This document shows positions 1-6,753 of a stretch of DNA of 8,397 bases, one piece after another. The position numbers were made by a program, and so were the translations under genes. Below the pieces are notes generated by a model, which did not search any database, was not told where the DNA came from, and worked only from the letters and a program-made list of their open reading frames with translations. Position 1 is the stretch's first letter. Each line of letters begins with the position of its first letter. The stretch is from Caryophanales bacterium (GTDB lineage Bacteria > Bacillota_I > Bacilli_A > RFN20 > JAISJY01), in assembly GCA_031261365.1 (NCBI GenBank), contig JAISJY010000067.1, positions 1 to 8,397 of the forward strand. Direction: 5' to 3'.

Positions 1-1
1 T

Positions 2-496
2 TTATTAGATACTCAATATCAAATACCAACCTTAAAAGAAGTATTAGAATTATCAACAACTCAAAAATATTTAATTGAAACTAAACAAAACTTCAAGGAT
101 GGTTTATTAGAAAAAGCAACTTATGAACTCTTAAAAACTTATCAAGGAGAATATGCCATTCAAAGTTTTAATCCTTATTCAGTTCAATGGTTTTATCTAA
201 ATGCTCCTGAAGTTATCAGAGGTCAATTAGGTTGTTCTTTTAAAGGAAACAAAGAATATTCTGCTTCTCAAAAAAAGTTATATAGAACCTTAGAAATAAA
301 TAAAATATCTCAACCCCATTTTGTTAATTATTTCTTTAAGGAAACAACTAATAAGGTTATTATGAAAGCTAGAGAAACGATGTTAATATTAGGTTGGACT
401 GTTAGAAGTCAAAAAGAATATCAAAAATATGAGAAATATCTCGATAACATTACATTTGAGAATTTCAAACCAACAAGGAGGAAAAATGGAATTTAA
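2..496 (+). CDS. Glycerophosphodiester phosphodiesterase (GDPD family), 3' part only
   Basis: An open frame runs from the left edge to a TAA at 494-496 and gives the last 164 residues of a protein whose start lies outside the window. It reads as the C-terminal two thirds of a GDPD TIM barrel. Visible family motifs are IPTLKEVLEL (visible residues 8-17), the metal/catalytic strand LIETK (24-28; Glu26 and Lys28 match the family LIEIK), IQSFNPYSVQWF (53-64), the strand RGQLGCSF (73-80), and ILGWTVRS near the end (129-136). The N-terminal HRG...ENT and ExDV...HD catalytic motifs would lie upstream and cannot be checked. The family hydrolyses glycerophosphodiesters to glycerol-3-phosphate and an alcohol, recycling phospholipid head groups. 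The end overlaps the nitroreductase start by 11 bp, so the two are probably co-transcribed. The last codons also carry the next gene's ribosome binding site. Family assignment is strong; substrate is unknown. Confidence 0.85.
   Translation, partial: LLDTQYQIPTLKEVLELSTTQKYLIETKQNFKDGLLEKATYELLKTYQGEYAIQSFNPYSVQWFYLNAPEVIRGQLGCSFKGNKEYSASQKKLYRTLEINKISQPHFVNYFFKETTNKVIMKARETMLILGWTVRSQKEYQKYEKYLDNITFENFKPTRRKNGI
475..481 (+). promoter_or_regulatory. Ribosome binding site of the nitroreductase gene, inside the upstream gene
   Basis: AAGGAGG followed by four A residues and ATG at 486. It lies within the last codons of the phosphodiesterase gene and decides the nitroreductase start. An in-frame ATG at 429 would add 19 residues, has no Shine-Dalgarno, and lies entirely inside the upstream gene. 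Confidence 0.85.
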
Positions 497-1016
497 AGAT
501 TTAGTTAAAATTAGACAAAGTGATAGAGGTTTTTTAGATAAAGTTGTTGAACATGAAAAATTAGTCTTAATAGCCGAGGCAGGTAGATTATCTCCAAGTG
601 CTTGTAATTCACAACCTTGGTTATTTCATATAGTTGAAAGTCCAGAAAAGGTAAAACAAATAGCTCTAGATGCTCAAGTCTTAGAAATGAACCCTTTCTT
701 AAAGACCGCTAAAGCCTTTATTATAATTGAAGAAGTATTTGCTAAACTAATGCCTGGTTTAGCAGGTTTAATTGATTCTCAAACCTTTGCTAAATTAGAT
801 ATAGGTGGAACTGTTAATTCTATTTGTTTACAAGCCACCGACTTAGGTTTAGGAACTTGTATTATTGGAATGATAGATAGAAGAAAAATAATAAAAACAT
901 TAGGCTTAAATAATGAAACAAAAATAGTTTCTTTTATAGCCATTGGTTATGCTAAAGATAGTAAAATCAGAAATAAAATTAGAAAAGATATTTCAGAGAC
1001 TGTTAAGTTTTATTAA
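486..1016 (+). CDS. Small nitroreductase-family FMN oxidoreductase
   Basis: A 176-residue protein of the nitroreductase/NfsB-like fold, a homodimeric flavoenzyme family that reduces nitro-aromatics, quinones or other electrophiles with NAD(P)H. FMN-contact motifs are visible in order: the N-terminal Arg/Ser loop IRQSDRGF (residues 9-16), LSPSACNSQPW (35-45), DIGGTVNSICLQATDLGLGT (105-124), which is the buried dimer helix plus glycine turn, and the final strand IAIGYAKD (151-158). The length fits the compact 170-180-residue members common in clostridia and relatives. The ATG at 486 is chosen for the AAGGAGG four bases upstream and because the family motif begins about ten residues later. It overlaps the 3' end of the phosphodiesterase gene, implying translational coupling. 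Its stop at 1014-1016 faces the stop of pepF one base away. The physiological substrate cannot be inferred. Confidence 0.9.
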   Translation: MEFKDLVKIRQSDRGFLDKVVEHEKLVLIAEAGRLSPSACNSQPWLFHIVESPEKVKQIALDAQVLEMNPFLKTAKAFIIIEEVFAKLMPGLAGLIDSQTFAKLDIGGTVNSICLQATDLGLGTCIIGMIDRRKIIKTLGLNNETKIVSFIAIGYAKDSKIRNKIRKDISETVKFY

Positions 1017-1017
1017 G

Positions 1018-2775
1018 TTATTTTAATAATTGTTCTAATTGGTTAACTAAATCATTTAATCTATCTGCCACACCTACAAATGTTGCTTTATCTAGAAAAT
1101 CAATTCCTGCTTCTTTGGCTTGTTCAACAGGGAACTTACTACCACCAGATTTTAATAAATTAATATATCTATCAAAAGAACCTGCCACTCCTTCTTTAAC
1201 ATTTTGATATAGTTTCAAAGATGCTGAAATAGAAGTTGCATATTGATAAACATAAAAAGGTGAATGGAATAAATGAGGAATATACGCCCAAACAAACTCC
1301 TTATATGTTTCTTTGCTAATATCTAAACCATAATATTTTTGATATAAGTCTTTCATAATCTTAGATAAGACCTCATATGTTAAAGGATTTCCCTCTTCAA
1401 ATAATCTAGAAGCTCTTAATTCATAATCTGCAAATAAGGCTTGTCTATAAAATGTTGACATAATAGAATCAATAGACTTTTGTAATAATTTAATTTTGCT
1501 ATCTTTGTCTAGTTCTGCACTTGTCATTAAATAATCTAACAAAATATTTTCATTAAAGGTTGAAGCAATTTCTGCCACAAAAATAGTATAGTCTTGTAAT
1601 TGAGTAGGTTGAGCTTGTTGAGAATATAAAGTATGCATTGAATGACCTGCCTCATGTGCTAAAGTAAAAACATCATCTAAATCATCAGTATAATTTAATA
1701 AAATGAAAGGATGAGTATCGGCTTGCCCTGAAGAATATGCTCCACTCCTTTTACCATCACTTTCAAAAACATCAACAAAACCATCTCTTAAAACTTCTCT
1801 AGCTTTATCTTGAAAGTCTTTTGGAAACTTTTCTAATGATTTAAAAAATAAAGCTTTTCCTTCTTCATAAGAATACTTTTTATTAGATTTAGCTAACTCT
1901 AAAAATCTATCATAAGTATGATATTCTTTTAATCCTAAATATTTCTTTCTTAATTTAAGATACTTTTTAACTGCTCCATTTCTGCTTGAAGCCACCGAAA
2001 CTAAGTTTTCATAAACTTTACTAGGTATATTATTTCTATATAAATGACTATCTAAAATATTCTTATATTTTCTAGCTTTAGTAGAGGCTAACTCTTCTGC
2101 CATTAAAGTATTATATATTTCAGCATAAGTGTTTTTATAATCTGCAAAAGGTTTAAAAATAGCTTCAAAGATTAACTTTCTATCTTCTTCAGTTTTAGCA
2201 TCTGTAATTAAAACAGTCCAATTTCCTTGAGTAACAGTCACCTCACCTGTTGATAAAGTAACCTTAGCACTAATTTTGTCAGCAGTTGAAAGTTTATCGT
2301 ATAAACTGCTTCCTTTCTCAGCTAAAGGTGCATAAAAAGATAATAATTTTTCACTTTTACCATCTAAAATATGTTTTTTACTTCTAAATAATTTCTCAAT
2401 ACCAAAACTATATTGTTTTAATTGACTATCACTATTTAAAGTTTCTAAAATATATTGTTTATCTAAACTTAATAATTCAGGACCGATAAAAGAAGTAGCT
2501 TCTCCTAATCTATTAAAGAACATATAAACTCTCATTAAATCTTGAGCATTTTTAACATCCTTTTGATTTAAATCACTCCTTAAACTAGCATATTGAAATA
2601 TTTTTAATAATTTCTTTTCTACTTCACTATTCAAATAGTAGTATTTTTTTAAAGTTTCTTTTTCTTTTAATTTACCTTTTAATAATGATACCTTTTCAAT
2701 ATAAGTTTCTAACTCTTTTAAATCTTTTTCAAAATCTTCACTAGTTGCATAAAAATAAGTCAAATCCCATTTCAT
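1018..2775 (-). CDS. pepF: Oligoendopeptidase F (M3B zinc metallopeptidase)
   Basis: A full-length 585-residue PepF-type peptidase (family usual length about 600). It is a cytoplasmic zinc enzyme that cleaves short peptides of roughly 7-17 residues. The zinc motif HEAGH is at 374-378, within TLAHEAGHSMHT, with Glu375 as the catalytic base. The third zinc ligand is Glu402 in AEIASTFNE, 24 residues after the second His, as expected for family M3. The late substrate-binding segment IPHLFHSPFYVYQYATS (499-515) carries the His and Tyr residues typical of PepF. The helical N-terminal lobe occupies about residues 1-200. There is no signal peptide or membrane segment. The start at 2775 directly abuts the TAA of the transporter gene, and the ribosome binding site lies in that gene's last codons, so the two form an operon. 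It probably recycles imported or proteolysis-derived peptides. All key residues are intact. Confidence 0.97.
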   Translation of the reverse strand: MKWDLTYFYATSEDFEKDLKELETYIEKVSLLKGKLKEKETLKKYYYLNSEVEKKLLKIFQYASLRSDLNQKDVKNAQDLMRVYMFFNRLGEATSFIGPELLSLDKQYILETLNSDSQLKQYSFGIEKLFRSKKHILDGKSEKLLSFYAPLAEKGSSLYDKLSTADKISAKVTLSTGEVTVTQGNWTVLITDAKTEEDRKLIFEAIFKPFADYKNTYAEIYNTLMAEELASTKARKYKNILDSHLYRNNIPSKVYENLVSVASSRNGAVKKYLKLRKKYLGLKEYHTYDRFLELAKSNKKYSYEEGKALFFKSLEKFPKDFQDKAREVLRDGFVDVFESDGKRSGAYSSGQADTHPFILLNYTDDLDDVFTLAHEAGHSMHTLYSQQAQPTQLQDYTIFVAEIASTFNENILLDYLMTSAELDKDSKIKLLQKSIDSIMSTFYRQALFADYELRASRLFEEGNPLTYEVLSKIMKDLYQKYYGLDISKETYKEFVWAYIPHLFHSPFYVYQYATSISASLKLYQNVKEGVAGSFDRYINLLKSGGSKFPVEQAKEAGIDFLDKATFVGVADRLNDLVNQLEQLLK

Positions 2776-4182
2776 TTAAATACTTCCTCCCTCTATTTCC
2801 TCAACACTAACATCTTTTTCTTCATTACTCGTATTTCTTTCTTTAACAAATAAGAAAACTACTAAAGCTCCTACTGTAAATAAAGCAGAATATAAATATA
2901 ATATTCTTAAACCTTCTGTAAAGTCCATTACTAAACCGACTAAAATAGGTGTAATAGTTTGAGCCAACATACTAGCCGCATAATAATAACCTGTAAACTT
3001 CCCAACATTTTCTTTATTAGCTAATTCCACAACCATTGGGAAAGAATTAATATTAATCATTGCCCAACCTACTCCAATAAATAAAATACAAACATACATT
3101 ATTATTGGCATTAAGTTTTCACTAGTAACTGAAATATTATTAGGGTCAGGTATTAAAACAAAAGTCGCGATAGTTACAACTGAAATACCAAATATTAATA
3201 AAACTAAACCGATAACAACAACAAACCATCTACCGACTTTATCGCTTAATTTAGCAAATAAAACAAAGGAAACAATAGAAGAAAGAGTTAAAATAATAAC
3301 ACTTGTACTAGCTATTCCAGAATTACCTAAAATCTTTTCAGCAAATAAAGAATTAAAAGTTTCAATAGCATTAAACGCCATAAACCATAAAAAGATACTA
3401 CCTAATAATATTATTAAATTAACAATATCTTTCTTTGATAATTTCTTAGTAGATTTAACATCTTCTAAAGACTTAGAAGCAAGTTCTCCTAATTCCATTT
3501 CTTCTTTAACTTCATTAACAACTTTTGTTTCATTAAAATTAAAAATTAAAACAATTAAAATAATAAGTATAGCAACAGCTGAAATAATAAAAGGTAATAA
3601 AACTGTTGTTCCTATTTCACTAGCGGCTGGTAATTCACCTGTTACAGCATCTTTTTTTATAACAAATATCATTCCTAAAACTGCCGCGATAATACCACCA
3701 ACATAACCAACTAAATTAATAATACTATTAGCTAAACTTCTTAAAGGTTTAGGGGTAACATCTGCCATTAAAGAAACAGCAGGGTTTCTATAAGCTTGCA
3801 TGACTATTAAAAATAAGCCCATGGCAATAATAACACCTGCTAGACTATTCCAAATAAACGCTAAAGCAATAAAAGGAAATATTAAAGCACCTGCAATTGT
3901 TCCAACGATTATATAAGGCATTCTTCTACCTATTGGTGTTTTTGTTTTATCAGACAATATTCCCATAATTGGCATACCCACTAAAGCTACTAAATTATCT
4001 AATGCCATTATTGCCCCTATGATATATAACATTCTATCATCAGGAACCTTTCCTTTTAATAAATATTCTAAAATAATTGGACAATAATTGTTATAAACTT
4101 GCCACAACATTAAAATGCCAAAAAAGGCTAAACCAATAATGAATGTTCTTTTCTTATTTAAGGTTAATTTTTTTACTTCCAT
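2776..4182 (-). CDS. MFS transporter, SLC45/GPH-like (sugar-type) permease
   Basis: A 468-residue integral membrane protein with a pattern of 12 hydrophobic segments split by a charged cytoplasmic loop at about residues 218-253. Segments are visible from about 13, 52, 88, 115, 150, 193, 255, 290, 319, 358, 398 and 428. The MFS motif A after the second helix is GILSDKTKTPIGRR (74-87), with Asp78 and paired Arg86/87. A second copy is AKLSDKVGRW (310-319) in the C-terminal half. The start LWQVYNNYCPIIL (26-38), AYRNPAVSLMADVTP (130-144) and GVGWAMININSFPMVVELA (370-388) resemble the SLC45/glycoside-type branch, which carries sugars with protons or cations. The substrate here is not determinable. 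The start is supported by AAAGGAGGA a few bases upstream. It is the first gene of a two-gene operon with pepF and has its own upstream spacer. The acidic C-terminal tail (452-465) is of unknown meaning. Confidence 0.88.
   Translation of the reverse strand: MEVKKLTLNKKRTFIIGLAFFGILMLWQVYNNYCPIILEYLLKGKVPDDRMLYIIGAIMALDNLVALVGMPIMGILSDKTKTPIGRRMPYIIVGTIAGALIFPFIALAFIWNSLAGVIIAMGLFLIVMQAYRNPAVSLMADVTPKPLRSLANSIINLVGYVGGIIAAVLGMIFVIKKDAVTGELPAASEIGTTVLLPFIISAVAILIILIVLIFNFNETKVVNEVKEEMELGELASKSLEDVKSTKKLSKKDIVNLIILLGSIFLWFMAFNAIETFNSLFAEKILGNSGIASTSVIILTLSSIVSFVLFAKLSDKVGRWFVVVIGLVLLIFGISVVTIATFVLIPDPNNISVTSENLMPIIMYVCILFIGVGWAMININSFPMVVELANKENVGKFTGYYYAASMLAQTITPILVGLVMDFTEGLRILYLYSALFTVGALVVFLFVKERNTSNEEKDVSVEEIEGGSI
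2783..2790 (-). promoter_or_regulatory. Ribosome binding site of pepF, inside the transporter gene
   Basis: On the minus strand GGAGGAAG ends seven bases before the pepF ATG (2773-2775). It overlaps the codons for the Gly-Gly-Ser end of the transporter, whose TAA touches the pepF start codon. This layout points to coupled translation. Confidence 0.85.
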
Positions 4183-4186
4183 AAAA

Positions 4187-4195
4187 TCCTCCTTT
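4187..4195 (-). promoter_or_regulatory. Ribosome binding site of the MFS transporter gene
   Basis: The minus strand reads AAAGGAGGA then TTTT and ATG (4180-4182). This is a strong Shine-Dalgarno with tight spacing, and it fixes the start. Confidence 0.85.
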
Positions 4196-4271
4196 TTCTA
4201 TTATCTCATAATTTAATAAAAAATAACTAACAATTTGTTTGAAATAAAAGAGATTTATATTTATTAAAAGA
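4196..4271 (-). promoter_or_regulatory. Intergenic spacer with candidate promoter for the transporter-pepF operon
   Basis: This AT-rich spacer lies between the second lipoprotein gene and the transporter gene. Reading the minus strand, TATAAA at 4254-4259 is a plausible -10 element that would give a leader of about 65 bases, but no good -35 is visible upstream. A second possibility is TTGTTA (4228-4233), 17 bases, TATGAG (4205-4210), each matching the consensus in four of six bases and giving a very short leader. An 11-bp palindrome, AACAA-A-TTGTT, sits at 4229-4239. No GC-rich hairpin with a T-run is present, so read-through from the lipoprotein genes into the transporter is possible. The element choice is weak; that a promoter lies here is only moderately likely. 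Confidence 0.3.
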
Positions 4272-4400
4272 TTAGGTATTAGGTGTTGGATTACCTGTCC
4301 CATCTATATGCCATGTTCCTCCCCAATAAACAGGTCTATTAGAATAGTTAAAAGTTGAATCCCATCCAGTTGGTTTTGATAAAGCTTCAGCATATATAGT
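4272..4400 (-). repeat. C-terminal cap block shared with the short paralog
   Basis: This segment encodes the last 42 residues, with GWDSTFNYSNRPVYWGGTWH and a Gly/Pro/Thr tail. It pairs with 6628-6753, which encodes the matching 41 residues. A run around 4290-4329 is almost base-for-base the same as the copy at about 6642-6681. The cap closes the LRR solenoid; no sortase signal is present. Confidence 0.85.
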
Positions 4401-6623
4401 TATGTTTGTACAAGCTTTAAAAGCTTCTTTTTTAATTATAAGGACATTACTAGGTATAATAATGTTTTTTAAATTGGTACAACTAGCAAAAGCAGAATCA
4501 CCAATACTTATTAAACTATCAGGAATAATGATTGATTCTAAACTAAAACATTGAGAAAATATCCTATCACCGATGCTCATTATATTATTAGATAAAATAA
4601 CAGATTTTAATTCTGAACACATATAAAACACCGATGCTTCCATAACTGTAACACTATCAGAAATAATAACAGATTTTAATTTTTTACAATCAGCAAAAGC
4701 TAATCGCCCAATACTTACTACACTATCTGGTATAGTAATATTTATTAGTCCAGAACTATAAAAAGCATATTCACCAATGCTTTTAACACTGTTAGGAATA
4801 TTAATTTCTTTCAAATTAGTGCAATCAGAAAAAACATAACCACTAATACTTGTTATATTATTAGAGAGAACTATTGACTCTAATCTTTTACAAACAGCAA
4901 AAGCATTATTGCCAATATTTGTTACATTATTTGGTATAACAATGCTTATTAGAGAACTACAACCAGAAAAAGCAGAATCACCAATACTTGTTACACCATT
5001 TCCTAGTGTAACATCTATTAAAAAATTACAACTTGAAAAAGCATGATGTCCAATCTGCTCCAAACTGTTTGGCATAACAATACCTGTTAATGAACTACAA
5101 CCATAAAAGGCATAATCGCTAATATTTGTTACATTATCAGGAATATTATATCTTTTATTTATTTTGGCTGGTGGGTAAGCAATTAATTTTGAAACATTAA
5201 TATCAAAAAGTACTCCATCAATAGAAGTAAAAAAATTATTATCTATAACATTTATAGAAACTAAACTAGTACAACCAGCAAAGACTTCATCTCCAATATT
5301 TTCAACACTACTCGGTATATTAATTAATTTTAAACTTGTACAATTTGTAAAAGTACCAAACCCAATATTTATTAAACCATTTGGAAGAATTATTGTTTCT
5401 AAACTTTTACAACCATAAAAAATCTCATTTCCAATACTTATCATGTTTGCAGGAAGAATCACTGTTTTTAATTTAGTACAATTTTCAAAAGCATTCCTGC
5501 CAATGTTTGTTAAATTATTCGGAAGAATTATTGTTTCTAAACTCGTACAACCTCTAAAAGCCTCAGCACCAATACTTATTAAACTGTTAGGAAAAATTAT
5601 TGATTTTAACCTATAGCACCCCGAAAAAATTCTAGAACCAATGTTTTCAACCTTATTTGGAATAATGATTTCTGTTAAATTAGTACAACTTCCAAAAGCT
5701 CCATTACCAATATTTTCAACCTTATCTGGAATAATGATTTCCATTAAATTAGTGCAATTATAGAAAGCAGAATCCCCAATACTTATTAAATCGTCTGGAA
5801 GAATTATTGTTTCTAAACTTCTGCAATTAAAAAAAGCACTATTACCAATATTTTTAATACTGTTAGAAATAACAATTTCCTTTAAACTAGTACAATGCCC
5901 AAAAGCATAATCTTCTATACTTGTTAAATTATTAGGAAGGATTATTGATTCTAAACTTGTACAATTATAAAAAATATTAACGCCAATATTTTTAACACCA
6001 CTAGGAATAGCAATTCCTTTTAAATTAACGCAATATGAAAAAGCATTATTTTCTAAACTTGTTACACTATCGGGAATAATAATTGTTTCAAATGTTCCGC
6101 CGATAAAACTATCAATAGTAGAAACTGAAAGCCCATTATGATAATTTGGTATTACAACAACATTAGTATCGCCATATTTTACAGCTCCTACAGAATAAGT
6201 ATTATTATCTAATAACTGATAAACAAGACCGTTTGTACTTTCAAGAGATTTAACAAATATAGTTATATCTTTATCAACTATTAAAGGAAAGACAGCTTTT
6301 TCTAAAAAAGTTTCATCTAAATAAAAATCAAAATAATATTCATTTAATTCTTCATAAATATCGTCTAATAAAGTGTTAAAAGAAAATATTTCTGTTCCAT
6401 ATTCATAACCTTGTGAAAAGATAATACTACCATTTAAGTTAATATAAATGTATTTATAATTTTCTTCAGAAGATGAATTATCAGAAGAAGAATATACGCT
6501 TTCGCTTGAACTTAAAACCACAGAAGAGTTTATACTTTCTATATTTCCATTTGAAGAAGTAGTTATTACATCACAACTAGATAAAGTTATAATTCCTACC
6601 AATATAAAGATTAATTTTTTCAT
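4272..6623 (-). CDS. BspA-like leucine-rich-repeat lipoprotein, long paralog (23 repeats)
   Basis: A 783-residue surface lipoprotein. The signal peptide MKKLIFILVGIITLSSC has lipobox LSSC, so Cys17 would be lipidated and the protein anchored outside the membrane. Domains in order: a Ser/Asp/Glu/Asn-rich stalk (18-55); a domain at 57-127 with a YGTE...FDFYLDETF...DKDITIFVK pattern that resembles a degenerate InlB B-repeat/Flg_new unit; a linker LVYQLLDNNTYSV...VVIPNYHNGLSVSTI (133-170) typical of BspA proteins; 12 LRR_5 units of 23 residues (180-455); a 35-residue island (456-490); 11 more units (491-741); and a C-terminal cap (742-783) with GWDSTFNYSNRPVYWGG. Units follow xIIIPxxVxxIGxxAFxxCxxL. 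The start at 6623 is chosen for the signal peptide; an in-frame ATG at 6656 adds 11 hydrophilic residues and lies inside the upstream paralog. There is no clear Shine-Dalgarno. BspA relatives bind host proteins such as fibronectin; that role here is inference. Confidence 0.93.
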   Translation of the reverse strand: MKKLIFILVGIITLSSCDVITTSSNGNIESINSSVVLSSSESVYSSSDNSSSEENYKYIYINLNGSIIFSQGYEYGTEIFSFNTLLDDIYEELNEYYFDFYLDETFLEKAVFPLIVDKDITIFVKSLESTNGLVYQLLDNNTYSVGAVKYGDTNVVVIPNYHNGLSVSTIDSFIGGTFETIIIPDSVTSLENNAFSYCVNLKGIAIPSGVKNIGVNIFYNCTSLESIILPNNLTSIEDYAFGHCTSLKEIVISNSIKNIGNSAFFNCRSLETIILPDDLISIGDSAFYNCTNLMEIIIPDKVENIGNGAFGSCTNLTEIIIPNKVENIGSRIFSGCYRLKSIIFPNSLISIGAEAFRGCTSLETIILPNNLTNIGRNAFENCTKLKTVILPANMISIGNEIFYGCKSLETIILPNGLINIGFGTFTNCTSLKLINIPSSVENIGDEVFAGCTSLVSINVIDNNFFTSIDGVLFDINVSKLIAYPPAKINKRYNIPDNVTNISDYAFYGCSSLTGIVMPNSLEQIGHHAFSSCNFLIDVTLGNGVTSIGDSAFSGCSSLISIVIPNNVTNIGNNAFAVCKRLESIVLSNNITSISGYVFSDCTNLKEINIPNSVKSIGEYAFYSSGLINITIPDSVVSIGRLAFADCKKLKSVIISDSVTVMEASVFYMCSELKSVILSNNIMSIGDRIFSQCFSLESIIIPDSLISIGDSAFASCTNLKNIIIPSNVLIIKKEAFKACTNITIYAEALSKPTGWDSTFNYSNRPVYWGGTWHIDGTGNPTPNT
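4401..5153 (-). repeat. LRR array after the island, 11 units (long paralog)
   Basis: Eleven units, 251 residues (491-741). Nine have 23 residues. The sixth (606-627; bases 4743-4808) is one residue short and has SSGLI in place of the Cys-containing turn. The last has 22 residues and runs into the C-terminal cap at TIYAE. Unit 3 replaces the usual IP with LG (DVTLGNGV). Confidence 0.88.
5154..5258 (-). other. 35-codon island interrupting the LRR array (long paralog)
   Basis: Residues 456-490 break the 23-residue periodicity and read SINVIDNNFFTSIDGVLFD followed by a segment ending in LIAYPPAKINK. BspA-type arrays commonly carry such an insert, in which NxxFTSxDGVLFxxxxxxLIxYP forms a longer loop. 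The short paralog has the equivalent at 7507-7611. A 60-bp core (5173-5232) matches 7526-7585 at 59 of 60 bases. Confidence 0.85.
5259..6086 (-). repeat. LRR array before the island, 12 units of 69 bp (long paralog)
   Basis: Twelve consecutive 23-codon units (residues 180-455) with no insertions or deletions. Each has the IP..V/L..IG..AF/IF..C..L frame and a single Cys. Two neighbouring units are nearly identical at DNA level: 5638-5688 and 5707-5757 differ at 5 of 51 bases at exactly 69-bp spacing, a sign of recent duplication. The short paralog has only two units in the same place. Confidence 0.9.
6105..6623 (-). repeat. N-terminal block shared with the short paralog
   Basis: This segment encodes residues 1-173 of the long paralog and pairs with 7765-8316 of the short one. 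The signal peptide and first 30 residues differ at only one or two positions, and the segment from ELNEYYFDFYLDETFLEK through FVKSLESTNGL is nearly unchanged. Differences cluster in the stalk and at the two ends of the linker. It marks a tandem gene duplication in direct orientation. Confidence 0.9.
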
Positions 6624-6627
6624 ATTA

Positions 6628-6753
6628 TTAATTTGGTGTTGGGTTACCTGTCCCATCTATATGCCATGTTCCTCCCCAATAAATAGGTCTATTAGAATAA
6701 TTAAAAGTTAAATCCCACCCACTTGGTTGTGATAAAACTTCAGCATATATAAT
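6628..6753 (-). repeat. C-terminal cap block shared with the long paralog
   Basis: This segment encodes the final 41 residues and the stop, and pairs with 4272-4400. The long paralog has one extra Thr before its stop. Because this tail sits right before the next gene, the in-frame ATG at 6654-6656, formed from ATA-GAT-GGG here, creates the false upstream start of the next gene. Confidence 0.85.

Noticed and set aside
4229..4239. Perfect 11-bp palindrome AACAATTTGTT in the spacer before the transporter gene, possibly an operator
   Set aside because: Short, AT-only at its centre and not repeated elsewhere in the spacer; such palindromes are expected by chance in DNA this AT-rich.
4240..4272. 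Possible terminator after the long lipoprotein gene (AATAAA...TTTATT arms)
   Set aside because: The stem is six A/T pairs with a long loop, no GC pairs and no T-run at the right place.
6621..6656. Long lipoprotein starting at the ATG at 6656, or the two lipoproteins being one gene split by a frameshift
   Set aside because: Each gene has its own complete signal peptide, N-terminal domain and C-terminal cap, so they are two full genes; the extra 11 residues fall inside the first gene's tail.
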